Shown: positions 18,037-27,863, counted from the stretch's first letter. The stretch: DNA of 64,000 nucleotides from Alteribacillus persepolensis (GCF_900099605.1 NZ_FNDK01000001.1:585507-649506); one strand, 5' to 3'. Numbers and translations are program-made. Notes: a model not told the origin generated them from the letters alone.

Positions 18037-18755
18037 TATTCTTTCACAGCCTCAAATTTATACCCAACACCCCATACCGTTTTAATCATATCCGCCGCTT
18101 CCTGCGACACTTTGCTTAACTTTTCTCTTAAACGTTTAATGTGTGTATCAACCGTTCTCAAGTCACCAAAGAAGTCGTAATTCCATACATCTTTTAACAA
18201 TTGTTCTCGTGAAAATACTTTATCCGGGGCTTGGGCTAGATAAAGGAGAAGCTCGTACTCTTTTGGTGTTAAACTAATCACTTCATCATTGGCTGTCACC
18301 CGGTGGGCATCATTGTCAATTGTAAGGTATGGAAAGACGAGCACATCTTTTGTTTGTGTGTCGGTTTGCAGGAATTTCGTCGACGAAGAGCGTCTTAACA
18401 AAGCTTTCACCCGCAAAATGACTTCTCTTGGAGAAAACGGTTTGACGATATAATCATCGGTCCCTACTTCAAACCCTTGAACTCGATTTGCTTCTTCTCC
18501 CTTTGCCGTCAACATAATGACAGGTGTCGCTTTTGATTTTCTCAACTCCTGGCACACTTCAATACCATCCATCCCAGGCATCATTAAATCAAGCAAAATG
18601 ACATCATAGTCTTTATTTAACGCTAAATCAAGTGCTTTCTCACCGTTTTCTGCTTCTTCTACGATGTATTCTTCCCGCTCTAAATACATTTTTAATAGTC
18701 TGCGGATACGCTCTTCATCATCAACCACTAAAACCGTTGCGTTCTCACTCATCAT
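18036..18755 (-). CDS. resD: Response regulator ResD (OmpR family)
   Basis: The 239-residue regulator has a receiver with the acidic pair D12/D13, phosphorylation site D56 in ILLDLMMPG, and the lysine in LTAKGEE, then a winged-helix domain (TVDTHIKRLREKL). It controls aerobic/anaerobic respiration genes, including cytochrome c biogenesis. An AGGAGG site precedes two tandem ATG codons. Confidence 0.95.
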   Translation of the reverse strand: MMSENATVLVVDDEERIRRLLKMYLEREEYIVEEAENGEKALDLALNKDYDVILLDLMMPGMDGIEVCQELRKSKATPVIMLTAKGEEANRVQGFEVGTDDYIVKPFSPREVILRVKALLRRSSSTKFLQTDTQTKDVLVFPYLTIDNDAHRVTANDEVISLTPKEYELLLYLAQAPDKVFSREQLLKDVWNYDFFGDLRTVDTHIKRLREKLSKVSQEAADMIKTVWGVGYKFEAVKE

Positions 18756-18786
18756 TTATTCCTCCTGCTGATTACTCATTTTTCAC

Positions 18787-18830
18787 TTATAAAACAGCTG
18801 CTCCTTACCACAATGAGGAACAGCTATTCA
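18787..18830 (-). terminator. Terminator between resC and resD
   Basis: AGCTGTTCCT and AGGAGCAGCT form a ten-pair stem (one G-U) with a TTTTAT tail on the minus strand, just past the resC stop. It implies that resDE has its own promoter as well as read-through from resBC, as known in B. subtilis. Confidence 0.7.
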
Positions 18831-18838
18831 TGTCATCG

Positions 18839-20026
18839 TTAAGCATAGGAGTGTAGACCGGCGATAACGAGATTTACAAATATTAAGTTAAACATAATGA
18901 TAGCAAATCCAATCACACACAGCCAAGCAGAACGTTCACCGTGCCAGCCTTTGGATAGACGTAAGTGCAGATAAGCAGCATAAAACAAGAACGTCACCAA
19001 TGCCCATACTTCTTTTGGATCCCATCCCCAAAATCTCGTCCACGCAATCTGTGCCCAAATCATCGCAAAAATCAAACCGCCTAGTGTAAACACTGGAAAG
19101 CCTATCGCAATCGCACGATAGCTTACTTCATCCACTGTTTCGGGATGGATGCCTTTTAGCAGCGGTTGAATCGCTCCACCAATCGGCTTGCGCAAAATCA
19201 GGCGAAGTAATGCATACAATACAATACCTGCAAGTAATGACCAGAGAACCGTATTGGCATCGTCACTTCTCAGCCAAGCCGGCATGGACAGCAGCGGCTG
19301 CATTGCTCCATCCGTTAAAAGCTCTCCTTCATTAGGACCCAGTATTGGAGGGAGGTTGTACGTCATTTCTGCATCATTGCCGTTTTCATCCACATATTGA
19401 AAAGACGCCTCATAATTTGCGATAGCAAAAATATAGCGGATAAGTACAAAGCTGACCACACTGACCAAACTATACATAATGAACTCAAGCCAAAAAACTT
19501 TTTTCCCTCTGGCGGTAAAGTCCAGAGTGCGTACAAGGTAAATTAAGCCAGCCGCAAAACCAATTGATAAGATACCTTGACCAATGGCCGTAGTGGTAAC
19601 ATGTATCTTTAACCAATTACTCTGCAAAGCCGGAATCAGCGGCTCTACTTCTGATGGGAAGACCGAAGCATACGCAATAATCAGCATGACAATCGGCATG
19701 GTAAACATACCTAATACATTCGTTTTGTAAATGCCATACAAAATGATAAATGCAAAGCTAAGAGCTATGCCTAAAAATGTCGTATATTCAAACATATTAC
19801 TGACCGGAGCGTGTCCAGCTGCCATCCACCTCGTCACAAAATAACCGACAGCAGACACAAAGCCGATAATGGTTGTAATAAAACCGAAGGTGCCCCAGCG
19901 GTTGCCAGACATATCTCCTTGTTTGTTACGCCACTTTTTCCCTGTTACAGAAACAGTAAAAAAAATCGTTGCTAGTAAATACATAAAGAAGGTGATTAGT
20001 AATAAGTTTCCGCTCAGCGTTTCCAT
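18839..20026 (-). CDS. resC: Cytochrome c biogenesis protein ResC (CcsA/CcsB family)
   Basis: The 395-residue polytopic protein carries the haem-handling tryptophan-rich motif [15 protein letters not shown] and conserved histidines in [12 protein letters not shown] and [15 protein letters not shown]. With ResB it forms the system II cytochrome c synthase that exports and attaches haem. It follows resB by six bases. Confidence 0.94.
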   Translation of the reverse strand: METLSGNLLLITFFMYLLATIFFTVSVTGKKWRNKQGDMSGNRWGTFGFITTIIGFVSAVGYFVTRWMAAGHAPVSNMFEYTTFLGIALSFAFIILYGIYKTNVLGMFTMPIVMLIIAYASVFPSEVEPLIPALQSNWLKIHVTTTAIGQGILSIGFAAGLIYLVRTLDFTARGKKVFWLEFIMYSLVSVVSFVLIRYIFAIANYEASFQYVDENGNDAEMTYNLPPILGPNEGELLTDGAMQPLLSMPAWLRSDDANTVLWSLLAGIVLYALLRLILRKPIGGAIQPLLKGIHPETVDEVSYRAIAIGFPVFTLGGLIFAMIWAQIAWTRFWGWDPKEVWALVTFLFYAAYLHLRLSKGWHGERSAWLCVIGFAIIMFNLIFVNLVIAGLHSYA

Positions 20027-20032
20027 ACCTCG

Positions 20033-21673
20033 TCATCCCTTTCCTTCGCTTTCCTTATCGTTCTTTTGTTTCAACTTATCTTCTGGCATGACTAACCCAG
20101 TTTCGTCAGATAAGGATTGGAAGTCTTTCCTTAAAGATTCCCAATGTTTATTGGCATGGCCAGCTATCCACACGTCCTTGTCTTTTTGTTTTATCCAAAT
20201 ACGACGGTGTGACCAATAGGAACCTTGAATCAAACCAATCATAAAGATAGAGGCCCCTACAATAATAAACGGCAGCGTTAAATCTTTTCGAACCGTCAAG
20301 GCAGTTACATTCTTCGTATTCACATCACGAAAGCTCATTTGATAGTCATTTTCTTTGAACACGTCTTCGTTTCTCTGAATACCTACAAAGCTGTATTCTC
20401 CATCAGGATGCTCTGGTGAAAACATTTGAAAAATAAACGCAGGGTTGTCCGGTATGCTTGAGGTAGTTGATGGCTCCCCATCATCATTGAATTCAAAATT
20501 TGGAAAATACGAATCAATGACCACCTTATAACCATCACCAAGGTCATACTCATCTTTTGGATCAAACAAATCTATTTCAATGGTGTCAATGCTCTCACCT
20601 GTTTCACGATTATCGAGCGAAAAAGTCATAGTATTTAATTCATTTAATTTATAATCAAGCTGATACAAAGCAAAGTTATCAAAACGAAGCGGGTGGTTGA
20701 CACGTATGTCTTCTTCCTTTACTTCCTCTAATTCTGGCGTTGTCCCTACTACGCTTGTGTCCGCTCTTTTATATAATACAGCATCCGTTTGGAAATTTTT
20801 CACTGTCGGGCCGCCTGCTCGTTCTAAAGCTTCTTGAAACGTTTCATCATTTTCATCATACAACTCTACGATAAACCGTTCATTTTCAATAAAGTATTGG
20901 CCATCCGTTCCAGGAATAACTTCGGTTTCTCCTTCTCTTACCCAAACAATGTCATCCACATACATCCCTGGGAAAAACCGAAGCATAGCCCCGGTTAAAA
21001 AGATAACCAAGCCTAAATGATTAACATAAGGCCCCCATCTGGAAAAGCGTCCTTTTTCCGCTAACAGGCTGCCGTTTTCTTCCCGGATATTGTAACGTTT
21101 CCCTTTAAGCACCGCTTTCGCTTTATCAAGCGTATTGTCTGCATCCCGAACAGTCGTATGGCCAAATAAACGCTGCCTTTTTAAAAATGCTTCGTTTCGC
21201 GGTACCCGCTGATTTTTTAATGCTTTATAAAGCGGCACCACACGGTCAATACTGGCAATGATTAAAGAAATACCGAGAGACGCAATCAGTGCCATATACC
21301 ACCATGAACCATATAAATTATGAAAACCTAACGTATAATAAATTTGACCAGCAATGCCGTATTCGTCTTTGTAGTGCTCGGCCGGATCTACCGTGTTGGG
21401 TATGTACATTTCTTGTGGAAATATAGTGCCAATGGACGAGGCAACTAATGTTAGTACAATAATCCATATTCCTACTTTTACCGAAGAGAAAAAATTCCAT
21501 ATCTTATCCACCATTGATTTGTTGTACGTTTGCGATCTTCTTGCAGCACCTTCATAACGCATGTCTACCATGGACGCATTTTTTCCCTTTTCTTCCAACG
21601 GCTTGCCGCAATTCTGGCATAACTGGGTACCATACGGATTAACGTGTCCGCAGTCACATTTTATTTCGTTCAT
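20033..21673 (-). CDS. resB: Cytochrome c biogenesis protein ResB (Ccs1)
   Basis: The 546-residue protein starts with a small zinc-ribbon-like segment (CDCGHVNPYGTQLCQNCG), then membrane segments near 60-85, 120-140 and 205-225, a long extracytoplasmic domain, and a last membrane segment near 465-485. ATG 21673 is chosen for the GAGGTG site. ResB pairs with ResC. The gap to rluB (21674-21896) holds no resA, which precedes resB in B. subtilis. Confidence 0.93.
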   Translation of the reverse strand: MNEIKCDCGHVNPYGTQLCQNCGKPLEEKGKNASMVDMRYEGAARRSQTYNKSMVDKIWNFFSSVKVGIWIIVLTLVASSIGTIFPQEMYIPNTVDPAEHYKDEYGIAGQIYYTLGFHNLYGSWWYMALIASLGISLIIASIDRVVPLYKALKNQRVPRNEAFLKRQRLFGHTTVRDADNTLDKAKAVLKGKRYNIREENGSLLAEKGRFSRWGPYVNHLGLVIFLTGAMLRFFPGMYVDDIVWVREGETEVIPGTDGQYFIENERFIVELYDENDETFQEALERAGGPTVKNFQTDAVLYKRADTSVVGTTPELEEVKEEDIRVNHPLRFDNFALYQLDYKLNELNTMTFSLDNRETGESIDTIEIDLFDPKDEYDLGDGYKVVIDSYFPNFEFNDDGEPSTTSSIPDNPAFIFQMFSPEHPDGEYSFVGIQRNEDVFKENDYQMSFRDVNTKNVTALTVRKDLTLPFIIVGASIFMIGLIQGSYWSHRRIWIKQKDKDVWIAGHANKHWESLRKDFQSLSDETGLVMPEDKLKQKNDKESEGKG

Positions 21674-21896
21674 AAGAACACCTCGATAAGACAAAGCAAT
21701 GACAATTTCCAGCAGCAGCCCAAATTTCTCTCCTATATTTAAAAATACTTACAGCTGTGCCGCTCTCGCATTGTTTTAAATGTCATTTTTCGATTGTAAA
21801 TTGTATGAGCCTCTCATTTTTGTCCTAAATAAGAATCCGCTCATCACTTATTATAACGCCATGATACCGGTTCATATAGATGTCGTTTTATGAAAC

Positions 21897-22619
21897 TTAT
21901 GTGACAGCACTTTCTTTCAGTTTCTTCACTTCAAAAGGTTTTAGTACGCGCTTTTCTCCTGGCTTTAAATGACCCAGTGTCAAATAGCCGTACTTTTCAC
22001 GCTTCAGCTTCTTTACAGGATGACCAGCTGCTTCAAACATTTTTCGAACCTGCTGGTTTCGCCCTTCGTGGATAACGATTTCGATAATAGAAGCGTCCGC
22101 TTTTTTATTCGCTGATTTTACCCTTACTTGTGCTGGAGCTGTCTTTTTGCCATCGATATGAATGCCGCGCTGTAATTTTTGCAGCGTTTCTTTACTAGGT
22201 TTTCCTTTAACTTTTGCGATGTACGTTTTAAGAACTTTACTTTTTGGATGCATCATCACATTTGCAAACTCACCGTCATTTGTAAGCAGCAAAAGTCCAG
22301 AAGTGTCGTAATCGAGACGTCCAACTGGAAATATTCTTTCCTCGACTTCTTCAAAAAAGTCAGTTACTACTTTCCTGCCTTTATCATCTTTAACAGCAGA
22401 AATGACTTGCTTTGGTTTGTAAAACAAAAAATACACTGGTTCCTCTTTATCAATCGGAACACCATCCACCTCAATCGTGTCTTTTTGAGGCGAGACTTTC
22501 GTTCCCAGCTCCCTTACCGTTTCCTTGTTTACTGTCACTCTGCCTTCTTCAATTAACTTTTCTGCTTTGCGCCTGGATGTCACTCCAGCATGTGCAATCA
22601 CTTTTTGTAGTCGTTCCAA
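21897..22619 (-). CDS. rluB: 23S rRNA pseudouridine synthase RluB
   Basis: The 240-residue enzyme has an N-terminal S4 RNA-binding domain (RLQKVIAHAGVTSRRKAEKLI), the catalytic aspartate D103 in GRLDYDTSGLLLLTNDG, and the RNQQVRKMFEAAGHPV motif of the RsuA/RluB branch. It makes a pseudouridine in helix 89 of 23S rRNA. Location between spmB and resB is as in B. subtilis (ypuL). Confidence 0.94.
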   Translation of the reverse strand: MERLQKVIAHAGVTSRRKAEKLIEEGRVTVNKETVRELGTKVSPQKDTIEVDGVPIDKEEPVYFLFYKPKQVISAVKDDKGRKVVTDFFEEVEERIFPVGRLDYDTSGLLLLTNDGEFANVMMHPKSKVLKTYIAKVKGKPSKETLQKLQRGIHIDGKKTAPAQVRVKSANKKADASIIEIVIHEGRNQQVRKMFEAAGHPVKKLKREKYGYLTLGHLKPGEKRVLKPFEVKKLKESAVT

Positions 22620-22824
22620 TGCTTTTCACCTCATTGTCCATCATACCCATCCACGTCTGTTTTCACAAGCGTTTAACCAGGAGAAGTTGGTATAGAAAAA
22701 ATTCAGATATTTTATGCAAACAAAGCGCAGGCATCTTGCTCACGAACCGAAGGAATCTCAAGCGAGCAGGCGCTTGCACTAGACCATGCAAACGCCACAC
22801 TTTTACCCTTTCTCCCGCTGTAAG

Positions 22825-22858
22825 AAAAACGGTGGTTGAGAACCTACTCAACCACCGT
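22825..22858 (-). terminator. Strong terminator between spmB and rluB
   Basis: ACGGTGGTTGAG and CTCAACCACCGT form a perfect 12-pair stem with a six-base loop, followed on the minus strand by TTTTTC. It lies about 200 bp past the spmB stop, beyond repeat copy B, so the dacB-spmA-spmB transcript appears to have two possible stops. Confidence 0.85.
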
Positions 22859-22922
22859 CCTTGTCACCGTAGAAGTTGCTGTTTGAAACGCATCTGCTGC
22901 AGACGGGGCGCTTTCCGCGGAC

Positions 22923-23054
22923 GTGCCCGCGGAACGTGACGTATGTTGACGGAGCAACGATAGACATTCCTGTGATAAATAAATAATCCGAACTGATTTT
23001 TCATAAATCGTTCGGATTATTATATAGTTCCTATACTTGTGTCCCAGCCTCTTT
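22923..23054 (-). repeat. Dispersed hairpin element, copy B (downstream of spmB)
   Basis: Homologous to 4646-4779 over its whole length. On the minus strand it begins with AAAGAGGCTGGG at the spmB stop codon itself, has the AATAATCCGAAC / GTTCGGATTATT hairpin, then TTATTTAT, and ends with a CCGCGGGCAC tail. A GC-rich piece (CCGCGG, GCGCTTTCC) continues at 22895-22922. Together with copies A and C it forms a gene-3'-end-associated family. Confidence 0.78.
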
Positions 23055-23586
23055 ACATACCAAAAACAATCGTTACGATTACAATAGAAGCCGCAATCCC
23101 TGCTGCATCCGCCAAAAGTCCAACCTTCAACGCGTCTCCCATATACTTAATACCCGCCGCCCCGAAATAAACCGTTAAGACGTACAATGTCGTATCCGTA
23201 CTTCCCTGCATCGTCGAAGCTAACCTGCCAATAAAAGAATCGGGGCCGTGTTCGCGAATTAAATCTGTTGTCATTCCTAATGCACCTGCACCAGAAATGG
23301 GACGAATAACAGCAAGTGGAACGATATCTGCCGGCACACCAATTAAAATAAGGAACGGTTTTAATGCTTCCAGCAAAAGTTCCATTGCACCAGAAGCACG
23401 GAAAACCGAAATAGCAACCATCATTCCTACTAAATACGGTATTAATGATACAGCAAGCTGAAATCCATCTTTTCCGCCTTCTACAAAACTATCATATGCA
23501 GGCACCCTTTTCACCGAAGCATGAAGCAGGATGATTAACAACAAAACTGGCAGAATCCATAACGACACTGTGCTCATCCAACTCAT
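23053..23586 (-). CDS. spmB: Spore maturation protein SpmB
   Basis: The 177-residue membrane protein belongs to the nucleoside-recognition (Gate) family; typical text is VIRPISGAGALGM and QGSTDTTLYVLTVYFGA. SpmA and SpmB are needed for full dehydration of the spore core. ATG 23586 follows AAAGGAT; longer frames to 23661 run into spmA. The stop codon overlaps repeat copy B. Confidence 0.93.
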   Translation of the reverse strand: MSWMSTVSLWILPVLLLIILLHASVKRVPAYDSFVEGGKDGFQLAVSLIPYLVGMMVAISVFRASGAMELLLEALKPFLILIGVPADIVPLAVIRPISGAGALGMTTDLIREHGPDSFIGRLASTMQGSTDTTLYVLTVYFGAAGIKYMGDALKVGLLADAAGIAASIVIVTIVFGM

Positions 23587-23588
23587 TT

Positions 23589-24182
23589 TTATCCTTTCCT
23601 TTTCTTTTGTTTTCGATAATAAAAATAACGGTCTATGCATATCGCTGCAATCGTCGAACAAGCTGTAGCTGCAATAGTTGTCCCAACAATTTCGGCTGGA
23701 TTGGCGGAGTTATAGTTCATTCTAATAGCAATAACAGTCGTCGGAATAAGCGTTAAACTCGCTGTATTTAAAGCCATAAGTGTAACCATCGGCCTGCTTG
23801 CTTCCTCGCTGTCGTTGTTCAGCTGCCTTAATTCCTTCATCGCTTTAATTCCCATTGGTGTCGCAGCATTTCCCAGTCCCATCAAATTGGCTGTCATATT
23901 TGACATAATATAGCCCATGGCCGGATGTTTAGGAGGAACATCTGGAAAGAGCCGTACAGCTACTGGCTTTAACAGTCGTGTAAATATATCCATCAACCCG
24001 CTTTTTTTTGCAATATTCATCATGCCCAGCCAAAACACCATAATACTGATAAGACCAAAACACAGCGCCACTGCTTCTTCTGCTCCATTAAAAATCGCTT
24101 CAGACACGTCTTCCATGCGTCCGTTAAACATCGCCGTAATGATACCGGCTGTTAACATGATTATCCAAATAGCATGGACCAT
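23589..24182 (-). CDS. spmA: Spore maturation protein SpmA
   Basis: A 197-residue membrane protein with the Gate-domain pattern NMTANLMGLGNAATPMGIKAM and FNGAEEAVALCFGLI. It works with SpmB. An AGGAGGG site inside the end of dacB serves its ATG, which directly follows the dacB stop. Confidence 0.93.
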   Translation of the reverse strand: MVHAIWIIMLTAGIITAMFNGRMEDVSEAIFNGAEEAVALCFGLISIMVFWLGMMNIAKKSGLMDIFTRLLKPVAVRLFPDVPPKHPAMGYIMSNMTANLMGLGNAATPMGIKAMKELRQLNNDSEEASRPMVTLMALNTASLTLIPTTVIAIRMNYNSANPAEIVGTTIAATACSTIAAICIDRYFYYRKQKKRKG

Positions 24183-25310
24183 TTATACGGACCCTCCTGT
24201 CAATGTCCGTATGAATTCTCCCATCTTATGAAAAAAGCCTTCCTTTGCCGCTTGTTCTCTTTCATACATGAGGGGCATGCTGTAAATATGTTCATCTCCG
24301 ATATACCACTCTATCTTTCCAGCTGCTGTTACATTAGCGGTACCATGAAAAAAGCGATCATTTAATATGACTTTTTTTCTTATTTGCTGCTTTTCTTCTT
24401 CTTGCAGTGGGTAATACAGGGTATATGGTAAATAAAATGTGCCATCTTCAACACTTTCCACCGTAACTTCTTCCCGTTTATCTGCTAACTGTTCTTGATG
24501 AAAACTAGAAAAGCCCCATTCATACATCGTGATATGATCGTTCCAGTCTGATGGCGCATCTAAGGTAACAGCAACAAGTGACATCCCATCCTTTTCAGCA
24601 GTAGTAACAAGTGTTCTTCCAGCTGCTTTAGTATAACCGGTTTTTCCTCCTGTACAATGTTTGTACATCGACGTTAACAGCTTGTTTTTGTTTGTCCAAA
24701 TCCGATCCCATCTTTCCCCTTCTTGCGGGGCGCGATACTTTTTTGTTTGTGATATCTCTTGAAACTGTTCATTTTTCATTGCATACTGCATTAACAGTGC
24801 CATATCATAAGCAGTTGAATAATGCGAATCTCCGTCATCCAAACCATGAGGGTTCGTAAATTGCGTATTTTCCATGCCAATTTGTTCTGCTTTTTCATTC
24901 ATTAAATACACAAATCCATCCACACTGCCTCCAACATGTTCAGCAATAGCTACAGCAGCGTCATTTCCAGATCTCATCATTAAGCCATACGTTAAATCTT
25001 TTAACGTAATGTTCTCACCGGGTTTTAAGTAGAGCGAAGACCCTTCAACACCAGCGGCATTGCTGCTAACTTTTACTGTTTCTTCGAACTGCCTGGATTC
25101 AACTGCCAAAATGGCGGTCATGATTTTTGTAATACTTGCTATCTTTCGTGGTTCATGTTCTTCCTTTCCAAATAATACCCGCCCGCTGTCTTGTTCAAGT
25201 AAAACTGCCGTTCGGCCTGATACACTTAGGTGGTGATCAGCATTCACTGAAGGAGGAGTGCCTGCGATAATGATAATACTTAAAACGATAAGAATGATAA
25301 GTTTTTTCAT
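24183..25310 (-). CDS. dacB: Sporulation-specific D-alanyl-D-alanine carboxypeptidase DacB (PBP5*)
   Basis: The 375-residue protein has a signal peptide (about 1-24), then the penicillin-binding motifs SITK (S59-K62), SGN (114-116) and KTG (223-225), and a C-terminal beta domain. It trims stem peptides and so limits cross-linking in spore cortex. It heads the dacB-spmA-spmB operon with a matching sigma-E promoter. Confidence 0.95.
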   Translation of the reverse strand: MKKLIILIVLSIIIIAGTPPSVNADHHLSVSGRTAVLLEQDSGRVLFGKEEHEPRKIASITKIMTAILAVESRQFEETVKVSSNAAGVEGSSLYLKPGENITLKDLTYGLMMRSGNDAAVAIAEHVGGSVDGFVYLMNEKAEQIGMENTQFTNPHGLDDGDSHYSTAYDMALLMQYAMKNEQFQEISQTKKYRAPQEGERWDRIWTNKNKLLTSMYKHCTGGKTGYTKAAGRTLVTTAEKDGMSLVAVTLDAPSDWNDHITMYEWGFSSFHQEQLADKREEVTVESVEDGTFYLPYTLYYPLQEEEKQQIRKKVILNDRFFHGTANVTAAGKIEWYIGDEHIYSMPLMYEREQAAKEGFFHKMGEFIRTLTGGSV

Positions 25311-25359
25311 GCGCCACCCAGCTTCCTTGTACGTATTTCTTTTCTCTAAGCTTGTTTAC

Positions 25360-25387
25360 ATTGTATGAATCCTGTTAAAGAATATGC
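25360..25387 (-). promoter_or_regulatory. sigma-E promoter of dacB-spmA-spmB
   Basis: On the minus strand GCATATT (25381-25387) and CATACAAT (25360-25367) are separated by 13 bases. Both match the mother-cell sigma-E consensus (KMATATT, CATACAHT) fully. It agrees with the established sigma-E control of this operon in B. subtilis. Confidence 0.85.
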
Positions 25388-25401
25388 TCGTACACACTTG
25401 C

Positions 25402-25440
25402 AAAATAAAACGCCTTCCTCATGTGTCAAAGGAAGACGCG
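25402..25440 (-). terminator. Terminator of the spoVAC-spoVAD-spoVAEb operon
   Basis: On the minus strand CGTCTTCCT and AGGAAGGCG pair around a nine-base loop and are followed by TTTTATTTT, 17 bases past the spoVAEb stop. It separates this operon from dacB. Confidence 0.8.
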
Positions 25441-25456
25441 GCGTGATTCGCTTTTA

Positions 25457-25807
25457 TTATCCTTTTGGCTTGAAAATGAGTGCTGCTAAAAATGAAAATA
25501 TGATCGCTGCTGAGATACCAGCACTTGTTACTTCAAATATCCCTGTAATAATCCCAACAATGCCGTGCTGCTCCGCTTCTGCCATCGCACCATGTACAAG
25601 CGAGTTACCAAAGCTTGTGATTGGAACCGTTGCACCGGCTCCGGCAAAGTCAATTAATGGCTCATACCAGCCAATACCGTCTAAGACCGCTCCTCCCACA
25701 ACTAGTGCACTTAACGTGTGACCAGGCGGAAGTTTCGCTACATCTATTAATAATTGACCAATTACACAAATCAGCCCTCCAACAACAAACGCCCAAAAGT
25801 ACATCAT
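25457..25807 (-). CDS. spoVAEB: Stage V sporulation protein SpoVAEb
   Basis: The 116-residue membrane protein shares the pattern GGLICVIGQ and [20 protein letters not shown] with SpoVAC, as is typical. SpoVA proteins form the channel that moves dipicolinic acid into and out of the spore core. The ATG overlaps the spoVAD stop (ATGA); a TTG six bases upstream is too close to the AAAGGGG site. Confidence 0.93.
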   Translation of the reverse strand: MMYFWAFVVGGLICVIGQLLIDVAKLPPGHTLSALVVGGAVLDGIGWYEPLIDFAGAGATVPITSFGNSLVHGAMAEAEQHGIVGIITGIFEVTSAGISAAIIFSFLAALIFKPKG

Positions 25808-26817
25808 TCCCAATCGCCCCTTTCAATTGAAACTGCATGGGCGATGCATGGAATAGACTCTTTCTGCTGATAAGACAATGGACTTAACAAGGCTCCGGTC
25901 GCAACTACTAACATCTTGTTGATTTCTTTCTTTTTCATTCGATTTAATAAATGTCCGTACACAACAGCTGCGGAACAACCAGAACCGCTTGCTCCTGCCT
26001 GTACTTTTTGGTCTTCATTATAAATAAGCAGCCCGCAGTCGATGCATTGCTCATCGGTTACCTGGACTCCTCTTTGCTGCAGCAATTCTTTCATGAGTGG
26101 ATGTCCGACGCTGCCTAAATCTCCAGTCACAATGTAGTCATAATAAGAAGGGTCTCGATTGAAATCTGTAAAATGAGCTTCAATCGTGTCAGCAGCAGCT
26201 GGCGCCATCGCTCCTCCCATATTAAAAGGGTCTTTTAATCCCATATCTACAACTTTTCCAATGGTAGCCGATGTCACCATTGGTCCATTTCCTGTTTTTC
26301 CAACAACAGCAGCTCCCGAAGCAGTAGCCGTCCACTGTGCTGTCGGCGGCTTTTGCGCTCCATATTCGGTAGGATAGCGAAATTGTTTCTCTACAGCCGC
26401 GTTATGGCTTGCTGTGCCGGTCAGCACGTAATTGCCTCCGTTATTATCAACGATAAAACTAGCCAGCGCTAGTCCTTCCATTGATGTCGAACATGCTCCA
26501 AATAAGCCAATGTAGGGAATCGATAACGTTCGGCAAGCAAAGCTGGTTGCGGTAATTTGATTGATTAAATCACCCGCTAACACAAATTGCATGTCTTCTG
26601 GTTTTTTATTGATTTTTGCCAGAGATGCATTGGCTGCTTCTTCCATTAGTTTCGTCTGTGCTTTTTCAAATGATGCTTCTGACATCCAAAGGTCAGAAAA
26701 CAAATGGTCAAAATCTCTGCTTAAATTGCCTTTTGCTTCAAACGGGCCCCCGACGACACCTGTAGATAAAATGACGGGTGAATTAGCAAAAGTCCATGAC
26801 TGACTGCCTTGCAGCAT
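25804..26817 (-). CDS. spoVAD: Stage V sporulation protein SpoVAD (dipicolinic acid-binding)
   Basis: A 337-residue soluble protein with a thiolase-like fold, recognised by [39 protein letters not shown], and [15 protein letters not shown]. In B. subtilis SpoVAD binds dipicolinate. An AGGAGGG site precedes the ATG. Confidence 0.95.
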   Translation of the reverse strand: MLQGSQSWTFANSPVILSTGVVGGPFEAKGNLSRDFDHLFSDLWMSEASFEKAQTKLMEEAANASLAKINKKPEDMQFVLAGDLINQITATSFACRTLSIPYIGLFGACSTSMEGLALASFIVDNNGGNYVLTGTASHNAAVEKQFRYPTEYGAQKPPTAQWTATASGAAVVGKTGNGPMVTSATIGKVVDMGLKDPFNMGGAMAPAAADTIEAHFTDFNRDPSYYDYIVTGDLGSVGHPLMKELLQQRGVQVTDEQCIDCGLLIYNEDQKVQAGASGSGCSAAVVYGHLLNRMKKKEINKMLVVATGALLSPLSYQQKESIPCIAHAVSIERGDWE

Positions 26818-26821
26818 ATTT

Positions 26822-27289
26822 TCACCCTCCTAGTTGAATGATAATCGTTTTAACCAGTGCGACGATAAATGCCGCTGTTGTCCCAAATACGATGACCGGG
26901 CCTGCTAATTTAAACATATTCGAGCCAATCCCAAACACCGGTCCTTCTGTTCGATGTTCAATTGCTGCACTGGCCATTGCATTTGCAAATCCAGTTACAG
27001 GAACAGCTGTGCCGGCCCCAGCATACTGCGCAAATTTGTCATACACCCCAAACCCCGTCAGCAGTACTGCAATCAAAATAACCGTTGCTACAGTAGGATC
27101 ACTTGCGGTTTGTTCATTAAAATCGAAGTTATATAAATAAAAGTTTTGAATCGCCTGACCAATCACACAAATGAGCCCGCCTATGATAAAAGCTTTAATG
27201 CAATTCATGATAACCGGACGTTTGGGCTCGTCTTTTGAAGCAAACTGCTGATATGTTTTTTGGATATCTTCTTGACTGGATTGACCCAT
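26822..27289 (-). CDS. spoVAC: Stage V sporulation protein SpoVAC (mechanosensitive channel component)
   Basis: The 155-residue protein has an N-terminal cytoplasmic segment and membrane helices with [16 protein letters not shown] and GAGTAVPVTGFANAM. SpoVAC of B. subtilis can act as a tension-gated channel. I choose ATG 27289, five bases after AGGTGG; a GTG at 27298 is also in frame. Confidence 0.93.
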   Translation of the reverse strand: MGQSSQEDIQKTYQQFASKDEPKRPVIMNCIKAFIIGGLICVIGQAIQNFYLYNFDFNEQTASDPTVATVILIAVLLTGFGVYDKFAQYAGAGTAVPVTGFANAMASAAIEHRTEGPVFGIGSNMFKLAGPVIVFGTTAAFIVALVKTIIIQLGG

Positions 27290-27301
27290 ATCTACCACCT
27301 G

Positions 27302-27724
27302 CTATCCTTTCATAAATTCTTCAATTTTAGTTAGACGTTTTTCCTGGTCTTTTTTTCCAACCTTCTTCTCTCCCATGTCATTGTTTAACTTTTGCAGTTC
27401 CATTAGTGCTTTTTTGTCTGTTGAAAAGTGAATATTATGATCGGGCCAGCGTTTCGACAGCCGGTTGTACCCTTGTTTTCTAATGGATTCAAGTTGAAAA
27501 CGATTCATATGTTTAACCTCAGCAGCAGCATACATTTTATCATCATTTGTAATGACGACAGCCGATGTAATAGGATCCATGTCTTTTAACAATTCTTCCG
27601 CTTCATTTGTTTCTTCATTTATGACATGTTGCGGAAGCTCCGACGCCTGCTGATTACATCCTGCTGCCAGCAATATTAAAAAAACAACGTTCATACCAAT
27701 TATGATACGAAAATTTTTTCGCAT
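27302..27724 (-). CDS. YhcN/YlaJ-family sporulation lipoprotein
   Basis: The 140-residue protein has a lipoprotein signal ending LLAAGC (Cys23) and a charged soluble domain with VVITNDDKMYAAAEV, the mark of the YhcN/YlaJ family of spore lipoproteins. The start at 27724 has GGAGGG; the much longer open frame to 27919 is unsupported. It precedes spoVAC by 12 bases. A lipoprotein of this family in front of spoVAC-D-Eb is a feature of the spoVA2 (heat-resistance) type operon. Confidence 0.88.
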   Translation of the reverse strand: MRKNFRIIIGMNVVFLILLAAGCNQQASELPQHVINEETNEAEELLKDMDPITSAVVITNDDKMYAAAEVKHMNRFQLESIRKQGYNRLSKRWPDHNIHFSTDKKALMELQKLNNDMGEKKVGKKDQEKRLTKIEEFMKG

Positions 27725-27753
27725 ATCTTTCCCTCCATAACAAACTGCATTTA

Positions 27754-27783
27754 TAGTATGAAAAACCGCAGTCGTTTTTATGA
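27754..27783 (-). promoter_or_regulatory. Probable sigma-G promoter of the lipoprotein-spoVAC-D-Eb operon
   Basis: CATACTA (27754-27760 on the minus strand) is a full sigma-G -10. TCATA 18 bases upstream matches four of five -35 positions. It lies 30 bases from the lipoprotein start. Confidence 0.65.
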
Positions 27784-27836
27784 ACAAAAACAATATGTAA
27801 AAATATGGATCAAAGAACAGCGTAGCTTCCTCAAGG

Positions 27837-27863
27837 GTATTTTTTAAAAAACAGACCATACTA
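27837..27863 (+). promoter_or_regulatory. Possible forespore promoter of the yetF-like gene
   Basis: CATACTA (27857-27863, plus strand) again matches the sigma-G -10; the best -35 (GTATT, 27837-27841) has four of five bases at a short 15-base spacing. It faces away from the promoter at 27754, giving a divergent pair about 75 bases apart. Confidence 0.5.
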
